Assembly (NCBI GenBank): GCA_964347035.1
Contig: CAYFXE010000030.1
Coordinates: 1 to 36,761 of the forward strand
Direction of reading: 5' to 3'
Length of the DNA stretch: 36,761 nt
Source: CAYFXE01 sp964347035
Lineage (GTDB): Bacteria; Acidobacteriota; Aminicenantia; Aminicenantales; Aminicenantaceae
Shown: one piece after another, positions 16,196 to 24,765 of the stretch
How the letters are laid out: each line of letters opens with the position of its first letter
Position numbering within the stretch: position 1 is the stretch's first letter
Notes under the pieces: model-generated
The model's database searches: none
What the model saw: the letters and a program-made list of their open reading frames with translations, nothing else
Told to the model about the DNA's origin: nothing
Position numbers and translations under genes: made by a program

Positions 16196-17050
16196 TTGAC
16201 GGCAAAACTCATCAAAGGGAGAGAAATACGGGAGGAGATTCTAGCTGAGATTAAGGCAGAGGTTGACAGAATAAAAGAAAAATACGGTGTTGTTCCTGGC
16301 CTGGTGACGATTCTCGTCGGCGAAGACCCGGCCTCGGTTTCCTACGTCACCGGGAAGATTAAGACAGCCATAAGCCTCGGTTTTAAAGAGGTCCAGGAAA
16401 ACAGGCCGGATACCATAACAGAAGAAGAACTCTTATCCCTGGTTGACCAGTATAACAGGGACGATACGATCAACGGGGTTCTCGTGCAGCTTCCTCTCCC
16501 TAAACATATCGACGAAAAAAAGGTGATCAACGCCATCGACCCGGATAAGGATGTTGATGGTTTTCATCCGGTGAACGTGGGACGTCTGGTAATCGGTGGG
16601 CCTGAGGTGAAATTTCCGCCCTGCACACCTGCAGGAATCCAGGAGATGATTCGCCGGGCAGGTGTAGAGATAGAGGGGGCGGAAGTCGTGGTTGTCGGCC
16701 GTTCGAATATCGTCGGCAAACCGATGGCGAGCCTGNNNNNNNNNNTGGCTTTTCACTGCCAGCGGGCGGATATTCTGATCGTTGCCGCCGGTGTTCCCGG
16801 GCTCGTAAAACCGGAATGGATTAAGCCCGGTGCCTGTGTCATCGATGTCGGGGTGAACAGAGTCGGGTGGAAGATCAGTAAAAAAACAGGGAAGAGAATA
16901 GCGGTGCTCAAAGGCGATGTGGATTTTGAGGCTGCCAAGGAGATTGCCGGATGGATCACTCCCGTACCCGGAGGAGTCGGCCCGATGACCATCACCATGC
17001 TGATGAGGAATACGTTGAATTCCTTAAAATACAAACTGGGGATTGAATAA
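16196..17050 (+). CDS. folD: Methylene-THF dehydrogenase/cyclohydrolase (gap inside)
   Basis: FolD makes 10-formyl-THF from 5,10-methylene-THF using NADP+ in two steps in the cytosol. The start is TTG (16196), supported by AAAGGAGA upstream and by the normal N-terminus (TAKLIKGREIREEI). Seen: SYVTGKIK with the catalytic Lys54, GVLVQLPLP, DKDVDGFHPVNVGRL, PCTPAGI, VVVGRSNIVGKPMA (NADP site), DVGVNRV, GDVDFEAA and TPVPGGVGPMTITML. A run of 10 N at 16736-16745 interrupts the NADP domain after GKPMASL. By comparison with the family, roughly 18 residues (the ATVTxCHSxT segment) are missing where the N-run allows only about three and a third codons, so the gap is a placeholder rather than a measured length. 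The gene is otherwise intact in frame on both sides. It stands alone, divergent from birA. Confidence 0.93.
   Translation: MTAKLIKGREIREEILAEIKAEVDRIKEKYGVVPGLVTILVGEDPASVSYVTGKIKTAISLGFKEVQENRPDTITEEELLSLVDQYNRDDTINGVLVQLPLPKHIDEKKVINAIDPDKDVDGFHPVNVGRLVIGGPEVKFPPCTPAGIQEMIRRAGVEIEGAEVVVVGRSNIVGKPMASLXXXXAFHCQRADILIVAAGVPGLVKPEWIKPGACVIDVGVNRVGWKISKKTGKRIAVLKGDVDFEAAKEIAGWITPVPGGVGPMTITMLMRNTLNSLKYKLGIE
16736..16745. other. Assembly gap inside folD
   Basis: Ten N bases. The flanking folD codons imply that about 50-60 bases are really missing, so coordinates downstream are likely shifted relative to the true genome. Confidence 0.9.
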
Positions 17051-17068
17051 AAAAAAGAAATTTTTAGG

Positions 17069-17079
17069 NNNNNNNNNNN
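17069..17079. other. Assembly gap at the toxin gene 3' end
   Basis: Eleven N bases between the folD stop and the end of the RelE-like toxin gene. The real length is unknown. Confidence 0.9.
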
Positions 17080-17446
17080 AATAGTGTCTTAAAATTCTCT
17101 CTCTGTCTTCATTTTCTTTATCACCCTTGTAATAAATTTCCACCAATTCTATTACATCATTTTGTTCAAAATAGGCATATATAACTCTAATTCCACTGGC
17201 GACTCCCTTTCCTTTTAATGACCTGCAAGTAAATTTTTTAGCTTTGAATAATTTAGGATGCAGAATTCCCAAGTCTGATATTGGGAAAACACCTTTGTTA
17301 TCAATGTGAAGCTTGTGGTAAAGGAATAATTGTTTTTGAATAAAAGTCTTTAAATCTTCTTCTAGAGTACGGAACTTTTTTGACAGCTTTTTCAAATCTT
17401 TTTCAAATTCTGCTAATCTTTTTACTTCATTGAAAATCGTCTTCAC
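17080..17446 (-). CDS. RelE/ParE-like type II toxin (3' end in gap)
   Basis: 122 residues are readable before the assembly gap at 17079; the true stop lies in or just after the gap (a TAA occurs right behind it), so reading through into folD would be an artefact. The start is GTG at 17446, inside the last codons of the antitoxin gene (20-bp overlap). Features of the RelE/HigB/ParE fold: a Lys/Glu-rich N-terminal helix pair (FEKDLKKLSKKFRTLEEDL), then KKFTCRSLKGKGVASGIRVIYAYFEQNDVIELVEIYYKGD in four beta strands, with the basic and Arg residues usual for mRNA-cleaving or gyrase-binding toxins, and a C-terminal ENEDRERI helix. It would be held in check by the upstream Xre-Panacea protein. The antitoxin-first order is the common one for type II pairs. 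The target (ribosome-bound mRNA versus gyrase) cannot be told from sequence. Confidence 0.75.
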
Positions 17447-18224
17447 TATAAGACCTCACTGAGTATGGCGCAGTACGGTAAAAGACAGATTCATAGTCAA
17501 TTATATCGCCATCATCAGTAGTTAACCATGGAACATCGTTATGAGAGTATTCACTTACCTGGGCAGCATTCATATCTGAAAGTTTTTCCAGAACCTCATC
17601 GATTGTTTTTATCTCATGTGCTTTTAGTTTGGATAAATCGGGTTCTCTTTTGGGAAGATATTTTCGCTGCATACACTGAAAATATTTATTTTCTATTTTT
17701 ACTAGTTCCTCTTCTTTTTCCATCTCCTCAACTATTTTTATAAACTCCTTTGGAGTAGGGCCGAAATTATTTTTAATATATGTCGCACCTATAAGCTGTT
17801 CTTCATATTTCTCATAAAAGTCAAAATCAATAAAGTATAACAATTTATACAGAACTGATTCGCCAATATTTGGTTTTGATCCGACTTTTTTTAAAATATA
17901 GAGTAATATCTCTTTAAGTATATCTAGTTTTTTTTGAGGAACACTTATTCTTATTTCCTGTTTTTTCTTCTGTTTTGCTTTTTTCTTTTTTTCCAGGATG
18001 ACTTCTATATCCTTATCTAAATCAAGAAGTATATCAGATGGCAGATTAAAAATTCTGGAAAGTTTTGCTATCTCTTTAGCACTAATTTTTCTATCTCCAT
18101 TTTCTATTTGAGAAACAGCAACTCTATTTATCCCCAATAAACTTGCAATTCTCTCTTGAGATAAACCTGAACTTTCTCTAATTTTTTTTATTTTTGCTCC
18201 TAATTTATCATAGAAAATATCCAT
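17427..18224 (-). CDS. Xre HTH + Panacea (DUF4065) antitoxin
   Basis: 265 residues in three parts. Residues about 8-66 are an Xre-type helix-turn-helix (LSQERIASLLGINRVAVSQIENGDR). Residues 76-92 are a very Lys-rich linker. Residues about 98-240 are a Panacea/SocA-like DUF4065 domain (LYKLLYFIDFDFYEKYEEQLIGATYIKNNFGPTPKEF pattern; motif in two parts), a domain known to neutralise many unrelated toxins. The protein is therefore a likely DNA-binding antitoxin that represses its own operon and neutralises the RelE-like toxin encoded by the overlapping downstream gene. The ATG at 18224 has AAAGGAG upstream. A promoter (TTGACA/TACCCT) and a palindrome lie just upstream and fit autoregulation. The pair is clearly more AT-rich than its neighbours, a usual sign of horizontal transfer. 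Confidence 0.85.
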   Translation of the reverse strand: MDIFYDKLGAKIKKIRESSGLSQERIASLLGINRVAVSQIENGDRKISAKEIAKLSRIFNLPSDILLDLDKDIEVILEKKKKAKQKKKQEIRISVPQKKLDILKEILLYILKKVGSKPNIGESVLYKLLYFIDFDFYEKYEEQLIGATYIKNNFGPTPKEFIKIVEEMEKEEELVKIENKYFQCMQRKYLPKREPDLSKLKAHEIKTIDEVLEKLSDMNAAQVSEYSHNDVPWLTTDDGDIIDYESVFYRTAPYSVRSYSEDDFQ

Positions 18225-18246
18225 CTCATTTCTCCTTTCTTTTTAG

Positions 18247-18294
18247 AGGGTAGCATATGTAAGATTATCTGTCAAGTAAATGTTTGAAAAACAT
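18247..18294 (-). promoter_or_regulatory. Toxin-antitoxin promoter and operator candidate
   Basis: On the minus strand TTGACA (18275-18270), 17-nt spacer, TACCCT (18252-18247) preceded by TGC (extended -10). Just upstream, ATGTTTGAAAAACAT (18280-18294) is a palindrome with 6-bp arms around GAA, a likely site for the Xre domain. Confidence 0.5.
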
Positions 18295-18345
18295 ACACAA
18301 TAGAAAAAAAATTTTTTTATATTCTTTGCATTCACTCTGTATTTT

Positions 18346-19959
18346 TCATCGAGAGGGGGTTTTTATTCGGATAATCATCAAGGCTAGATCGTTGCGGCTT
18401 AGCGCTTTCTGGAATTTTTCTTCAAGTGTTGAATCGAGGTCTTCCGGGCCAGAAGTATGCACATGTTTCACACCACAAGCGCGAGCAATTTGTTCAATGT
18501 CTAAAACAGGAGCTTCGCGCCCCATGGCATCTCTTCCCACACCTGGATTAGGTTGGAATCCTGAGGTAGCCGTGGCTTTATTATCCAGAACGATCATCAG
18601 GATATTGCTGCGGTTATGGACTGCGTTACAAATGGCAGGAAGCGTGGTATGGAAAAACGAAGAATCCCCAAATAGGGCCACGGCTCGGTCATCGATCCCG
18701 GCTTTACTCAAACCGTCGGCTACGCCGACTGCAGAGCCGAGAGCATACTTCGCATCGAGCCGGTCTGCGACTGAAACCAGGCAGCCAGGGTCTCCGATAA
18801 GCACAGGTTTTTGTCCTAAACTCTCTGCAGCTTCCTCCAGCTTGTCAAGGATTTTGTCATAACCACAGCCCACACAGTAATCCTTCTTTTTAGGTTTTTC
18901 TTCGTCTTCTTTTTCTTTCGAGTAATCGCGGCTGGGGACAAACTCTGGAATAAATTCAGTCAAGACCTGCTGAATCTGCCAGCGAAAGAGTTCACCTTCT
19001 CGGTTTATATGATGACTCTTTTTTCCGTATATCTTGGTGTGGCAGCCAATCTCATAGGCGATAGCTTTGATTTTGGTTTCCAAATAAGGTTCAATCTCTT
19101 CGATAATGAGAACTTCTTGACAGTTCTCGAGGAACGTGGAGATGATTTTTCGGGGTGGGGGATAAAGAGTCCCCAACTTAAGCAGTCGGAATTCTTCAGT
19201 TTGTTTGTCATCGACAACATCGAGAAGCTTTCTATAAGCGAATCCGACACCTACTATGCCTTTTGTCCCATGACCAGTCATCATGTTATACGAAGTGCTG
19301 TTGACCCAGTCATCTATAGCTTCGATTCTCTCGTGCAGAGCCCTGTGTTTTTCGACTGCATTTTTAGGGATTGGGACGAACCTCCAAGGCTCTCTCACAA
19401 AACCAAGATTCGCTTCCTGATACTCTCCGTCTGGGACAGAGACCTCTTCCACCTGCTGGGTGAAGCTTCGAGTCTCCCGTATGATCACGGCCGTATTAAA
19501 TCTTTCTGAAATATGAAAGGCCTCCTGCATCATAGCAATGCCCTCAGCCGGACTTGCTGGCTCCATCATCGGCATTTCCAGGAAAGACGCAAGGAATCGT
19601 GAATCCTGATCATTTTGAGACCCGTACCCACCAGGATCATCACCAAGAAGAATCACCAGCCCCCCATTGATCGGAGTTAGATTAAGAGCCATGAGAGGAT
19701 CTATCATCGCATTCAAACCTACGCTTTTTGTGCAAACCAATGCCCTGCGCCCGGCTATAGAGCCTCCAATTCCCATTTCCAGGGCCACTTTCTCGTTACT
19801 CGACCATTCCACATGAAATTTATCCTTTTTTGCTAGCTCTATCAGTGTCTCGACCGTCCCTGAACTCGGTGATCCAGGATAGCTAGTCACTAGTTTAATT
19901 CCACTGGAAAATGCCCCATAGGCCATGGCCTGATCTCCGTTAAGAGTTTTTAAAGTCAT
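18346..19959 (-). CDS. iorA: Indolepyruvate:ferredoxin oxidoreductase alpha-like (no ferredoxin domain)
   Basis: 537 residues of the IorA type, which oxidises aryl-pyruvates from amino acid breakdown to acyl-CoA with ferredoxin as acceptor. The N-terminal pyrimidine-binding domain shows SYPGSPSSGTVETL and EWSSNEKVALEMGIGGSIAG; the TPP domain shows YCVGCGYDKI (about 363-372), GDPGC and GDSSFFHT...N (about 430), the GDx(n)N metal/TPP motif. Family members usually continue for another 60-100 residues with two 4Fe-4S clusters; here the protein stops after RIKTPSR with no CxxCxxC motif, and no iorB (gamma-like subunit) is adjacent. It may use a separate ferredoxin-like partner, or belong to a ferredoxin-less branch of the 2-oxoacid oxidoreductases. 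The ATG at 19959 has AAGGGG upstream. It lies alone, divergent from the large kinase gene. Confidence 0.8.
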   Translation of the reverse strand: MTLKTLNGDQAMAYGAFSSGIKLVTSYPGSPSSGTVETLIELAKKDKFHVEWSSNEKVALEMGIGGSIAGRRALVCTKSVGLNAMIDPLMALNLTPINGGLVILLGDDPGGYGSQNDQDSRFLASFLEMPMMEPASPAEGIAMMQEAFHISERFNTAVIIRETRSFTQQVEEVSVPDGEYQEANLGFVREPWRFVPIPKNAVEKHRALHERIEAIDDWVNSTSYNMMTGHGTKGIVGVGFAYRKLLDVVDDKQTEEFRLLKLGTLYPPPRKIISTFLENCQEVLIIEEIEPYLETKIKAIAYEIGCHTKIYGKKSHHINREGELFRWQIQQVLTEFIPEFVPSRDYSKEKEDEEKPKKKDYCVGCGYDKILDKLEEAAESLGQKPVLIGDPGCLVSVADRLDAKYALGSAVGVADGLSKAGIDDRAVALFGDSSFFHTTLPAICNAVHNRSNILMIVLDNKATATSGFQPNPGVGRDAMGREAPVLDIEQIARACGVKHVHTSGPEDLDSTLEEKFQKALSRNDLALMIIRIKTPSR

Positions 19960-20171
19960 CGGTGTCCCCTTATAAGCTAAAATTTATGGTTATCTCCTAT
20001 TTTTTTGTTGTAAAGATTAACACTTATTTTGCAGAATGTCATTCCTATGTCATTACTATTGAAGTATGTACCCGCGAAACCTGATAGCGTGCTTTTGATG
20101 TGCCCAACCTGATCCATAATAGTCATTGTAATTACTGAAAACAGAAGGCTTACTCAGCATAGTAACAAAGA

Positions 20172-20201
20172 TTGACTCTATTCCCTCGAATCTGATATTC
20201 T
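20172..20201 (+). promoter_or_regulatory. Sigma-70 promoter for the kinase-cyclase gene
   Basis: TTGACT (20172-20177), 18-nt spacer, TATTCT (20196-20201) within TGATATTCTTCTG, giving an extended -10. The same TGATATTCTT core is used 32 nt upstream of the second kinase gene. The start codon is 27 nt downstream. Confidence 0.55.
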
Positions 20202-20228
20202 TCTGTTAGCAAGGGAAAAGGACTGACT

Positions 20229-23200
20229 GTGACAGTTAAATGTCCTGAATGTAACACTGATAATCCTTCCGATTCTAAATACTGCAAAGAGTGTGCTTCT
20301 TCTATTCCTACCTCTGCGAGAGTTTCTGTGACTAAAACCTTTGAAACACCCGTTAAAATGCTAACCAAGGGGATTGCCTTTGCCGAGAGATATGAAATCA
20401 TCGAAGAGCTTGGAACTGGAGGTATGGGAGAAGTCTACAGGGTAAGGGATAAGAAATTAGATGAAGAAATGGGCTTAAAGGTATTGAAACCCGAAATAGC
20501 CGCAGATAAGGGGATGATAGAACGTTTCAAGAATGAGCTGAAGCTGGCCCGTAAGATTGCTCACAGGAGCGTTTGTAAAATGTATGACCTCAATGAAGGG
20601 GAAGGCATACATTTTATTACCATGGAGTTTGTTAAAGGTGAGGATTTAAAGAGCTCCATCAAGAAGAAAGGAAAGTTAACAGAAGAAGAAGCGATTACGA
20701 TAGCTAAGCAGGTGTGTGAAGGGTTGGCAGAAGCTCATGAGTTAGGCGTCATACATCGTGATTTAAAGCCTCGGAACATCATGGTGGATGAAAAAAACAA
20801 TGCCAAGATCATGGACTTTGGCATCGCCCGTTCACTGAAAGCAGATGGAATAACCGGTGCAGGAATGATGATCGGGACGCCTGAATACATGTCTCCAGAG
20901 CAGGCGGAAGGGAAGGAAGTCGATCAGAGGTCTGATATCTATTCGCTGGGAATCATATTATACGAAATGCTTACAGGCCAAGTTCCGTTTGCGGGGGATA
21001 CACCATTAAGTATTGCCTATAAACATAAACACGAACCTCCTCAAGATCCGAGAATGATCAATAATCAAATTACTGAGGCTATGAGCCATTTAGTGTTGAA
21101 GTGTCTGGCTAAAGACAAGGAAGAACGGTTTCAGACGGCAGGAGAAGTCCTTTCCGGATTAGCCGGCGATACGGCTCGAACAAGTTTTACAGAAGGAATC
21201 GCAACTTTTCGGTTTACAGACATTGAGGGTTCGAAGGAGTTGCTGAAGGAGTTAGGTGAGGGTTATACAAAGCTGCTCGCCGATCATCACACAATCCTGC
21301 GAGAGGAATTCGGGAAGTCTAAAGGTCGGGAAATTCACACCCAAGGGGATGCATTCTTCTACGCCTTCTCGAGGGCGACGGATGCCGTTTCCGCGGCGAT
21401 TGAGGTCCAGCGAGCCTTTGCCGCGCATGCTTGGCCGGAAGGGATTGATGTACGTGTGCGCGTGGGGATCCATACAGGAGAACCGTTAGATGTCGGCGAG
21501 GTGGGGTATGAAAGGGCAAACTTCCATAGGGCGGCACGCATCGCCGATGTTGGATATGGAGGTCAGGTGCTGCTGTCGGAGACAACTGCACCTCTCGTCA
21601 AGGCTGAGCTACCTGAAGGCGTAGAGTTGACCGATCTGGGCAACCATCGACTGAAGGATTTACGCCATCCCGAACGCGTTTACCAATTACTCATCTCAGG
21701 ACTGCCCGTTGATTTTCCCTCTCTAAAATCCCTTGATGCCCATCCAAATAACCTACCGATCCAGCCGACGAGCCTCGTCGGCAGGGATGAGGACCTCGCC
21801 TCTTCCCGGAATATCTTGTCTCAGGCTGAAGTGCGCTTGCTCACGTTATCCGGACCTGGAGGAACGGGCAAAACACGGCTCGGTCTCCAGCTAGCCGCAG
21901 AACTTTCTTACGATTTTGCCGATGGTGTTTTTTACGTACCTTTGGCGCCTATCACAGATCCTGCGCTCGTGACATCGACGGTCGCCCAAACGCTGGGCGT
22001 ACGTGATCACGGAAACCAGCCCATTCTTGAAACTTTAAGAGAATTTCTACGATCCCAAAAAATGCTGCTGCTCCTCGATAATTTCGAGCACGTCTGCGAG
22101 GCAGGCTCAGAATTAGCTCAACTGCTTGAAGGCTGCTCGAACATCAAGTTTCTGGTCACCAGCCGCGAAGTGCTGCACGTTAGAGGCGAGCATGAGTTCC
22201 GTGTCAATCCCTTGGCTTTTCCTGACATAACCCTTCGATCGACGGTGGATCTGCTTACAAAGAACCCTGCGGTGCAATTGTTCTCCCAGCGGGCGCAGTC
22301 GGTGAAACCCGAGTTTCATATCACAGATGAGAACGCAAGAGCAGTGGCCGAGATTTGTGCCCGGCTGGATGGATTACCGCTGGCGATCGAGTTAGCGGCG
22401 GCGCGGATAAAACTTTTCCCACCAAAGGCGCTGCTCAAACGGCTCATCGAGGCGGATAAGCATTCGTCGCTGCAGTTACTCACCCGGGGGCCACGCGATG
22501 CACCCGAACGCCATCGCACTTTGCGGGCCGCGATGGATTGGAGTTACGAGCTGCTGGACGAAGATGAAAAGAGACTGCTCCAGACTCTGTCTGTATTTGC
22601 CGGTGGTTTCACTTTTGAAGCGGCCGAAGCCGTGTGCTGTCTTCTAGAAAGCAGGTCCGATTCGCGCTCTGAAGAATCATTTAGGATGGATGTTATGGAA
22701 GGACTTGCCTCCCTCCTGGACAAGAGCCTCTTACGGCAGGAAGAGCAAGGAGAAGATGAGCCGCGGTTCACTATGCTTGGGCTGATCCGCGACTATGTAG
22801 GGGAAAAGCTGAGGAAAAGCGGTCGAGAGACGAAGTTCAGAGAAAGGCATGCCAATTTTTTCCTTGCCCTAGCAGAAGAAGCCAAACCCATGCTCGAGGG
22901 GCCAGAACAGAAGGCATGGTTAGATCGATTGGAGAAAGAACATAACAACCTGCGCTCTGCGTTGGGGTGGTTTTTACAGCAGGCTGAGGCTGATAAAGAA
23001 AGCGGTGCCAAAGCAGCAGTGTTGGGTTTGCGGATGGCAGGAGCGCTGTCGCAGTTCTGGGACACACATGGGTATGTTAGCGAAGGCCGAGGGTGGCTGC
23101 AGAAGATAGTAGTGTTGAGTGATTCTCCGACAAAGGAACGAGTGGACGCTCTGACCGGTGCCGCATTGCTCACATCCCGCCAGTCTGATATGGCCGAAGC

Positions 23201-24272
23201 CATTCAGTTGTATGAGGAGGGGATAACCATTGCCCGGGAGATTGGTTACAAAGAGGGAATAGCCAGAGCTCTTGGAGCGATGGTCTATGTGAAGGAATTT
23301 TTAGGTGCTGATGACAAATTGATTGAAGCACTATATTCAGAAAGTCTAGAGCTGTGGAGGGAAGTGGGGGATAAACGAGGAATAGCAACAGCACTTGGCC
23401 CTTTGGCGCACCGCGCAGCATCTGCCTACGATTTCGAACAAGCTAACAAGCTTTTTGAAGAAAGCTTAGCCCTGTTCCGCGAGGTGCAAGATAAGCGTGA
23501 GATCGCGGGTGCTCTCTGGAATCTTGGCCAGATTGCGGAAGTCGTGGGCCACTATGACAAAGCAAAAGAGATGTATACTGAGAGTCTTAAAATTTACGAG
23601 AATTTGAAGGATCTCCATGGGGTGGCGACCCAGCTCAGAGGATTGGGAAGAGTGGCGCGATTTCAAGGCAACACAACGAAAGCTCGTGCTTTATACGACG
23701 AATCGTTGGACAGTTTTCGAACCATGGGCGACAAAGGATGTGCCTCAATCACCCTCGCCGGACTCGGGAGAGTTGCTCTTGATCAAGGCGACATGATAGG
23801 CGCGATATCGCTGATTCAGGAGTGCCTGAGTTTGTCTCGGGAAATAAGCTTTAAGGCCGTCGAAGCCCAAGCGCTGAAGATGATCGGGCAATGTGATCTC
23901 GCTCAAGGAGATCACAAATCTGCACAAAAGCATTTTATTGAGAGCATAAATCTAGAGCAAGAGCTGGATCATCGAGAGGGGATTGCTGAAAACTTGGAAG
24001 GTATCGCGAGTGTAGCCGCAGCTCAGTATGAATATGAATTGGCCGCGCGACTTTTTTCGGCCACAGAAGCTATACGTGTCACCCTGGGAATCCCTTTGTC
24101 GCCAATAGACGCCTCCGACCTGGAGAAATGGAAGGCGATTGTAAGAGATGAGTTGGATGAAGCGACGTTTAAGTCAGCACAAGCAGAGGGAAAGAGTTTA
24201 ACGATCGAACAGGCGATCGAATTAGTGAAAGGGAAGGGGCTTGATCCGGAACAAGAAGGGGGCAAAACCTAA
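20229..24272 (+). CDS. Zinc ribbon-Ser/Thr kinase-adenylate cyclase-STAND ATPase-TPR protein
   Basis: A 1347-residue signalling protein with a GTG start (AAGGGAAAAGG upstream). In order: a zinc ribbon (Cys5, 8, 19, 22); a complete Ser/Thr kinase with GTGGMGEVY, Lys84, HRDLKPRN (Asp178), DFG (Asp196) and GTPEYMSPEQ; a class III nucleotide cyclase (about 322-500) with both metal Asp residues (FTDIEGS Asp331, GDAFF Asp374) and RAARI; an AfsR-like STAND ATPase with GPGGTGKT (542-549), LLLLDN (613-618), a TSRE sensor and GLPLAIELAAARI (715-727); and TPRs from about 880 to 1300. It probably senses a signal through the TPR/STAND part and answers by phosphorylation and cAMP/cGMP synthesis. There is no membrane segment. 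By hand count, a 60-base kinase line (20401-20460) has 27 G+C and a cyclase line (21361-21420) has 39, which hints at a domain fusion. It ends convergent with coxG, overlapping by 4 bp. Confidence 0.9.
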   Translation: MTVKCPECNTDNPSDSKYCKECASSIPTSARVSVTKTFETPVKMLTKGIAFAERYEIIEELGTGGMGEVYRVRDKKLDEEMGLKVLKPEIAADKGMIERFKNELKLARKIAHRSVCKMYDLNEGEGIHFITMEFVKGEDLKSSIKKKGKLTEEEAITIAKQVCEGLAEAHELGVIHRDLKPRNIMVDEKNNAKIMDFGIARSLKADGITGAGMMIGTPEYMSPEQAEGKEVDQRSDIYSLGIILYEMLTGQVPFAGDTPLSIAYKHKHEPPQDPRMINNQITEAMSHLVLKCLAKDKEERFQTAGEVLSGLAGDTARTSFTEGIATFRFTDIEGSKELLKELGEGYTKLLADHHTILREEFGKSKGREIHTQGDAFFYAFSRATDAVSAAIEVQRAFAAHAWPEGIDVRVRVGIHTGEPLDVGEVGYERANFHRAARIADVGYGGQVLLSETTAPLVKAELPEGVELTDLGNHRLKDLRHPERVYQLLISGLPVDFPSLKSLDAHPNNLPIQPTSLVGRDEDLASSRNILSQAEVRLLTLSGPGGTGKTRLGLQLAAELSYDFADGVFYVPLAPITDPALVTSTVAQTLGVRDHGNQPILETLREFLRSQKMLLLLDNFEHVCEAGSELAQLLEGCSNIKFLVTSREVLHVRGEHEFRVNPLAFPDITLRSTVDLLTKNPAVQLFSQRAQSVKPEFHITDENARAVAEICARLDGLPLAIELAAARIKLFPPKALLKRLIEADKHSSLQLLTRGPRDAPERHRTLRAAMDWSYELLDEDEKRLLQTLSVFAGGFTFEAAEAVCCLLESRSDSRSEESFRMDVMEGLASLLDKSLLRQEEQGEDEPRFTMLGLIRDYVGEKLRKSGRETKFRERHANFFLALAEEAKPMLEGPEQKAWLDRLEKEHNNLRSALGWFLQQAEADKESGAKAAVLGLRMAGALSQFWDTHGYVSEGRGWLQKIVVLSDSPTKERVDALTGAALLTSRQSDMAEAIQLYEEGITIAREIGYKEGIARALGAMVYVKEFLGADDKLIEALYSESLELWREVGDKRGIATALGPLAHRAASAYDFEQANKLFEESLALFREVQDKREIAGALWNLGQIAEVVGHYDKAKEMYTESLKIYENLKDLHGVATQLRGLGRVARFQGNTTKARALYDESLDSFRTMGDKGCASITLAGLGRVALDQGDMIGAISLIQECLSLSREISFKAVEAQALKMIGQCDLAQGDHKSAQKHFIESINLEQELDHREGIAENLEGIASVAAAQYEYELAARLFSATEAIRVTLGIPLSPIDASDLEKWKAIVRDELDEATFKSAQAEGKSLTIEQAIELVKGKGLDPEQEGGKT

Positions 24273-24730
24273 GAACGCGATACAACGCTCTTGAGTCTTT
24301 CCCTCAATGCACCAGTAAACTCTGCTTCCAGTTTTTTTGCTTTGGCTTTTAAAATCCTATCTCCAAACATGGCGAGCTTCCCGACAATGTTCGCGTTGCA
24401 CCTGTAGGAGATCTCCACTTCATTTCCTTCATTTTCTTTAAAATCTATGCTCGTTCTCTGTGTGAAACGGCCAGCCTTGCCTATATCTTCACCTTCGCCC
24501 TCCATTTCCACATGATACGGAGGCTCGAGCTTGGACAAAATATTCTTAAACTTGAACCTGACTGAAATCGGACCAACCTTTTGCTTGACGTCACAATCAT
24601 ATGTTTTCTCATCGATGCGTTCTATCTTTTCAGCACCGGGAACACAAGAACGCAACGTCTCTGGGTCCATCAACGTGTCCCAAAGCATCTGGATAGGCGC
24701 TTTTAATGTGAACCTGCCTTCAATAATCAT
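24269..24730 (-). CDS. coxG: CoxG/SRPBCC family protein
   Basis: A 153-residue protein of the CoxG (carbon monoxide dehydrogenase subunit G) group of the START-like SRPBCC fold. Seen: the opening IIEGRFTLKAP...LWDTLMDPETLRSCVPGAEKIE, which is the family signature, the KVGPISVRFKFK strand, and the long C-terminal helix. In CO dehydrogenase systems CoxG anchors the enzyme to the membrane; in other molybdenum hydroxylase operons its role is unclear, but it is common next to them. It is the last gene of the minus-strand molybdenum hydroxylase operon, with GGAGG before the ATG, 35 nt after the frameshifted zinc-finger gene. Its stop overlaps the end of the convergent kinase-cyclase gene by 4 bp, leaving no room for a terminator between them. 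Confidence 0.85.
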   Translation of the reverse strand: MIIEGRFTLKAPIQMLWDTLMDPETLRSCVPGAEKIERIDEKTYDCDVKQKVGPISVRFKFKNILSKLEPPYHVEMEGEGEDIGKAGRFTQRTSIDFKENEGNEVEISYRCNANIVGKLAMFGDRILKAKAKKLEAEFTGALRERLKSVVSRS

Positions 24731-24765
24731 GTTTTCCTCCGCGATTTCGGATGATACTGGATTTC

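Noticed and set aside
17024..17079. Extension of the toxin frame through the gap into the folD 3' end
   Set aside because: It depends on translating N bases of unknown number; a TAA lies right after the gap, so the gene most likely ends there.
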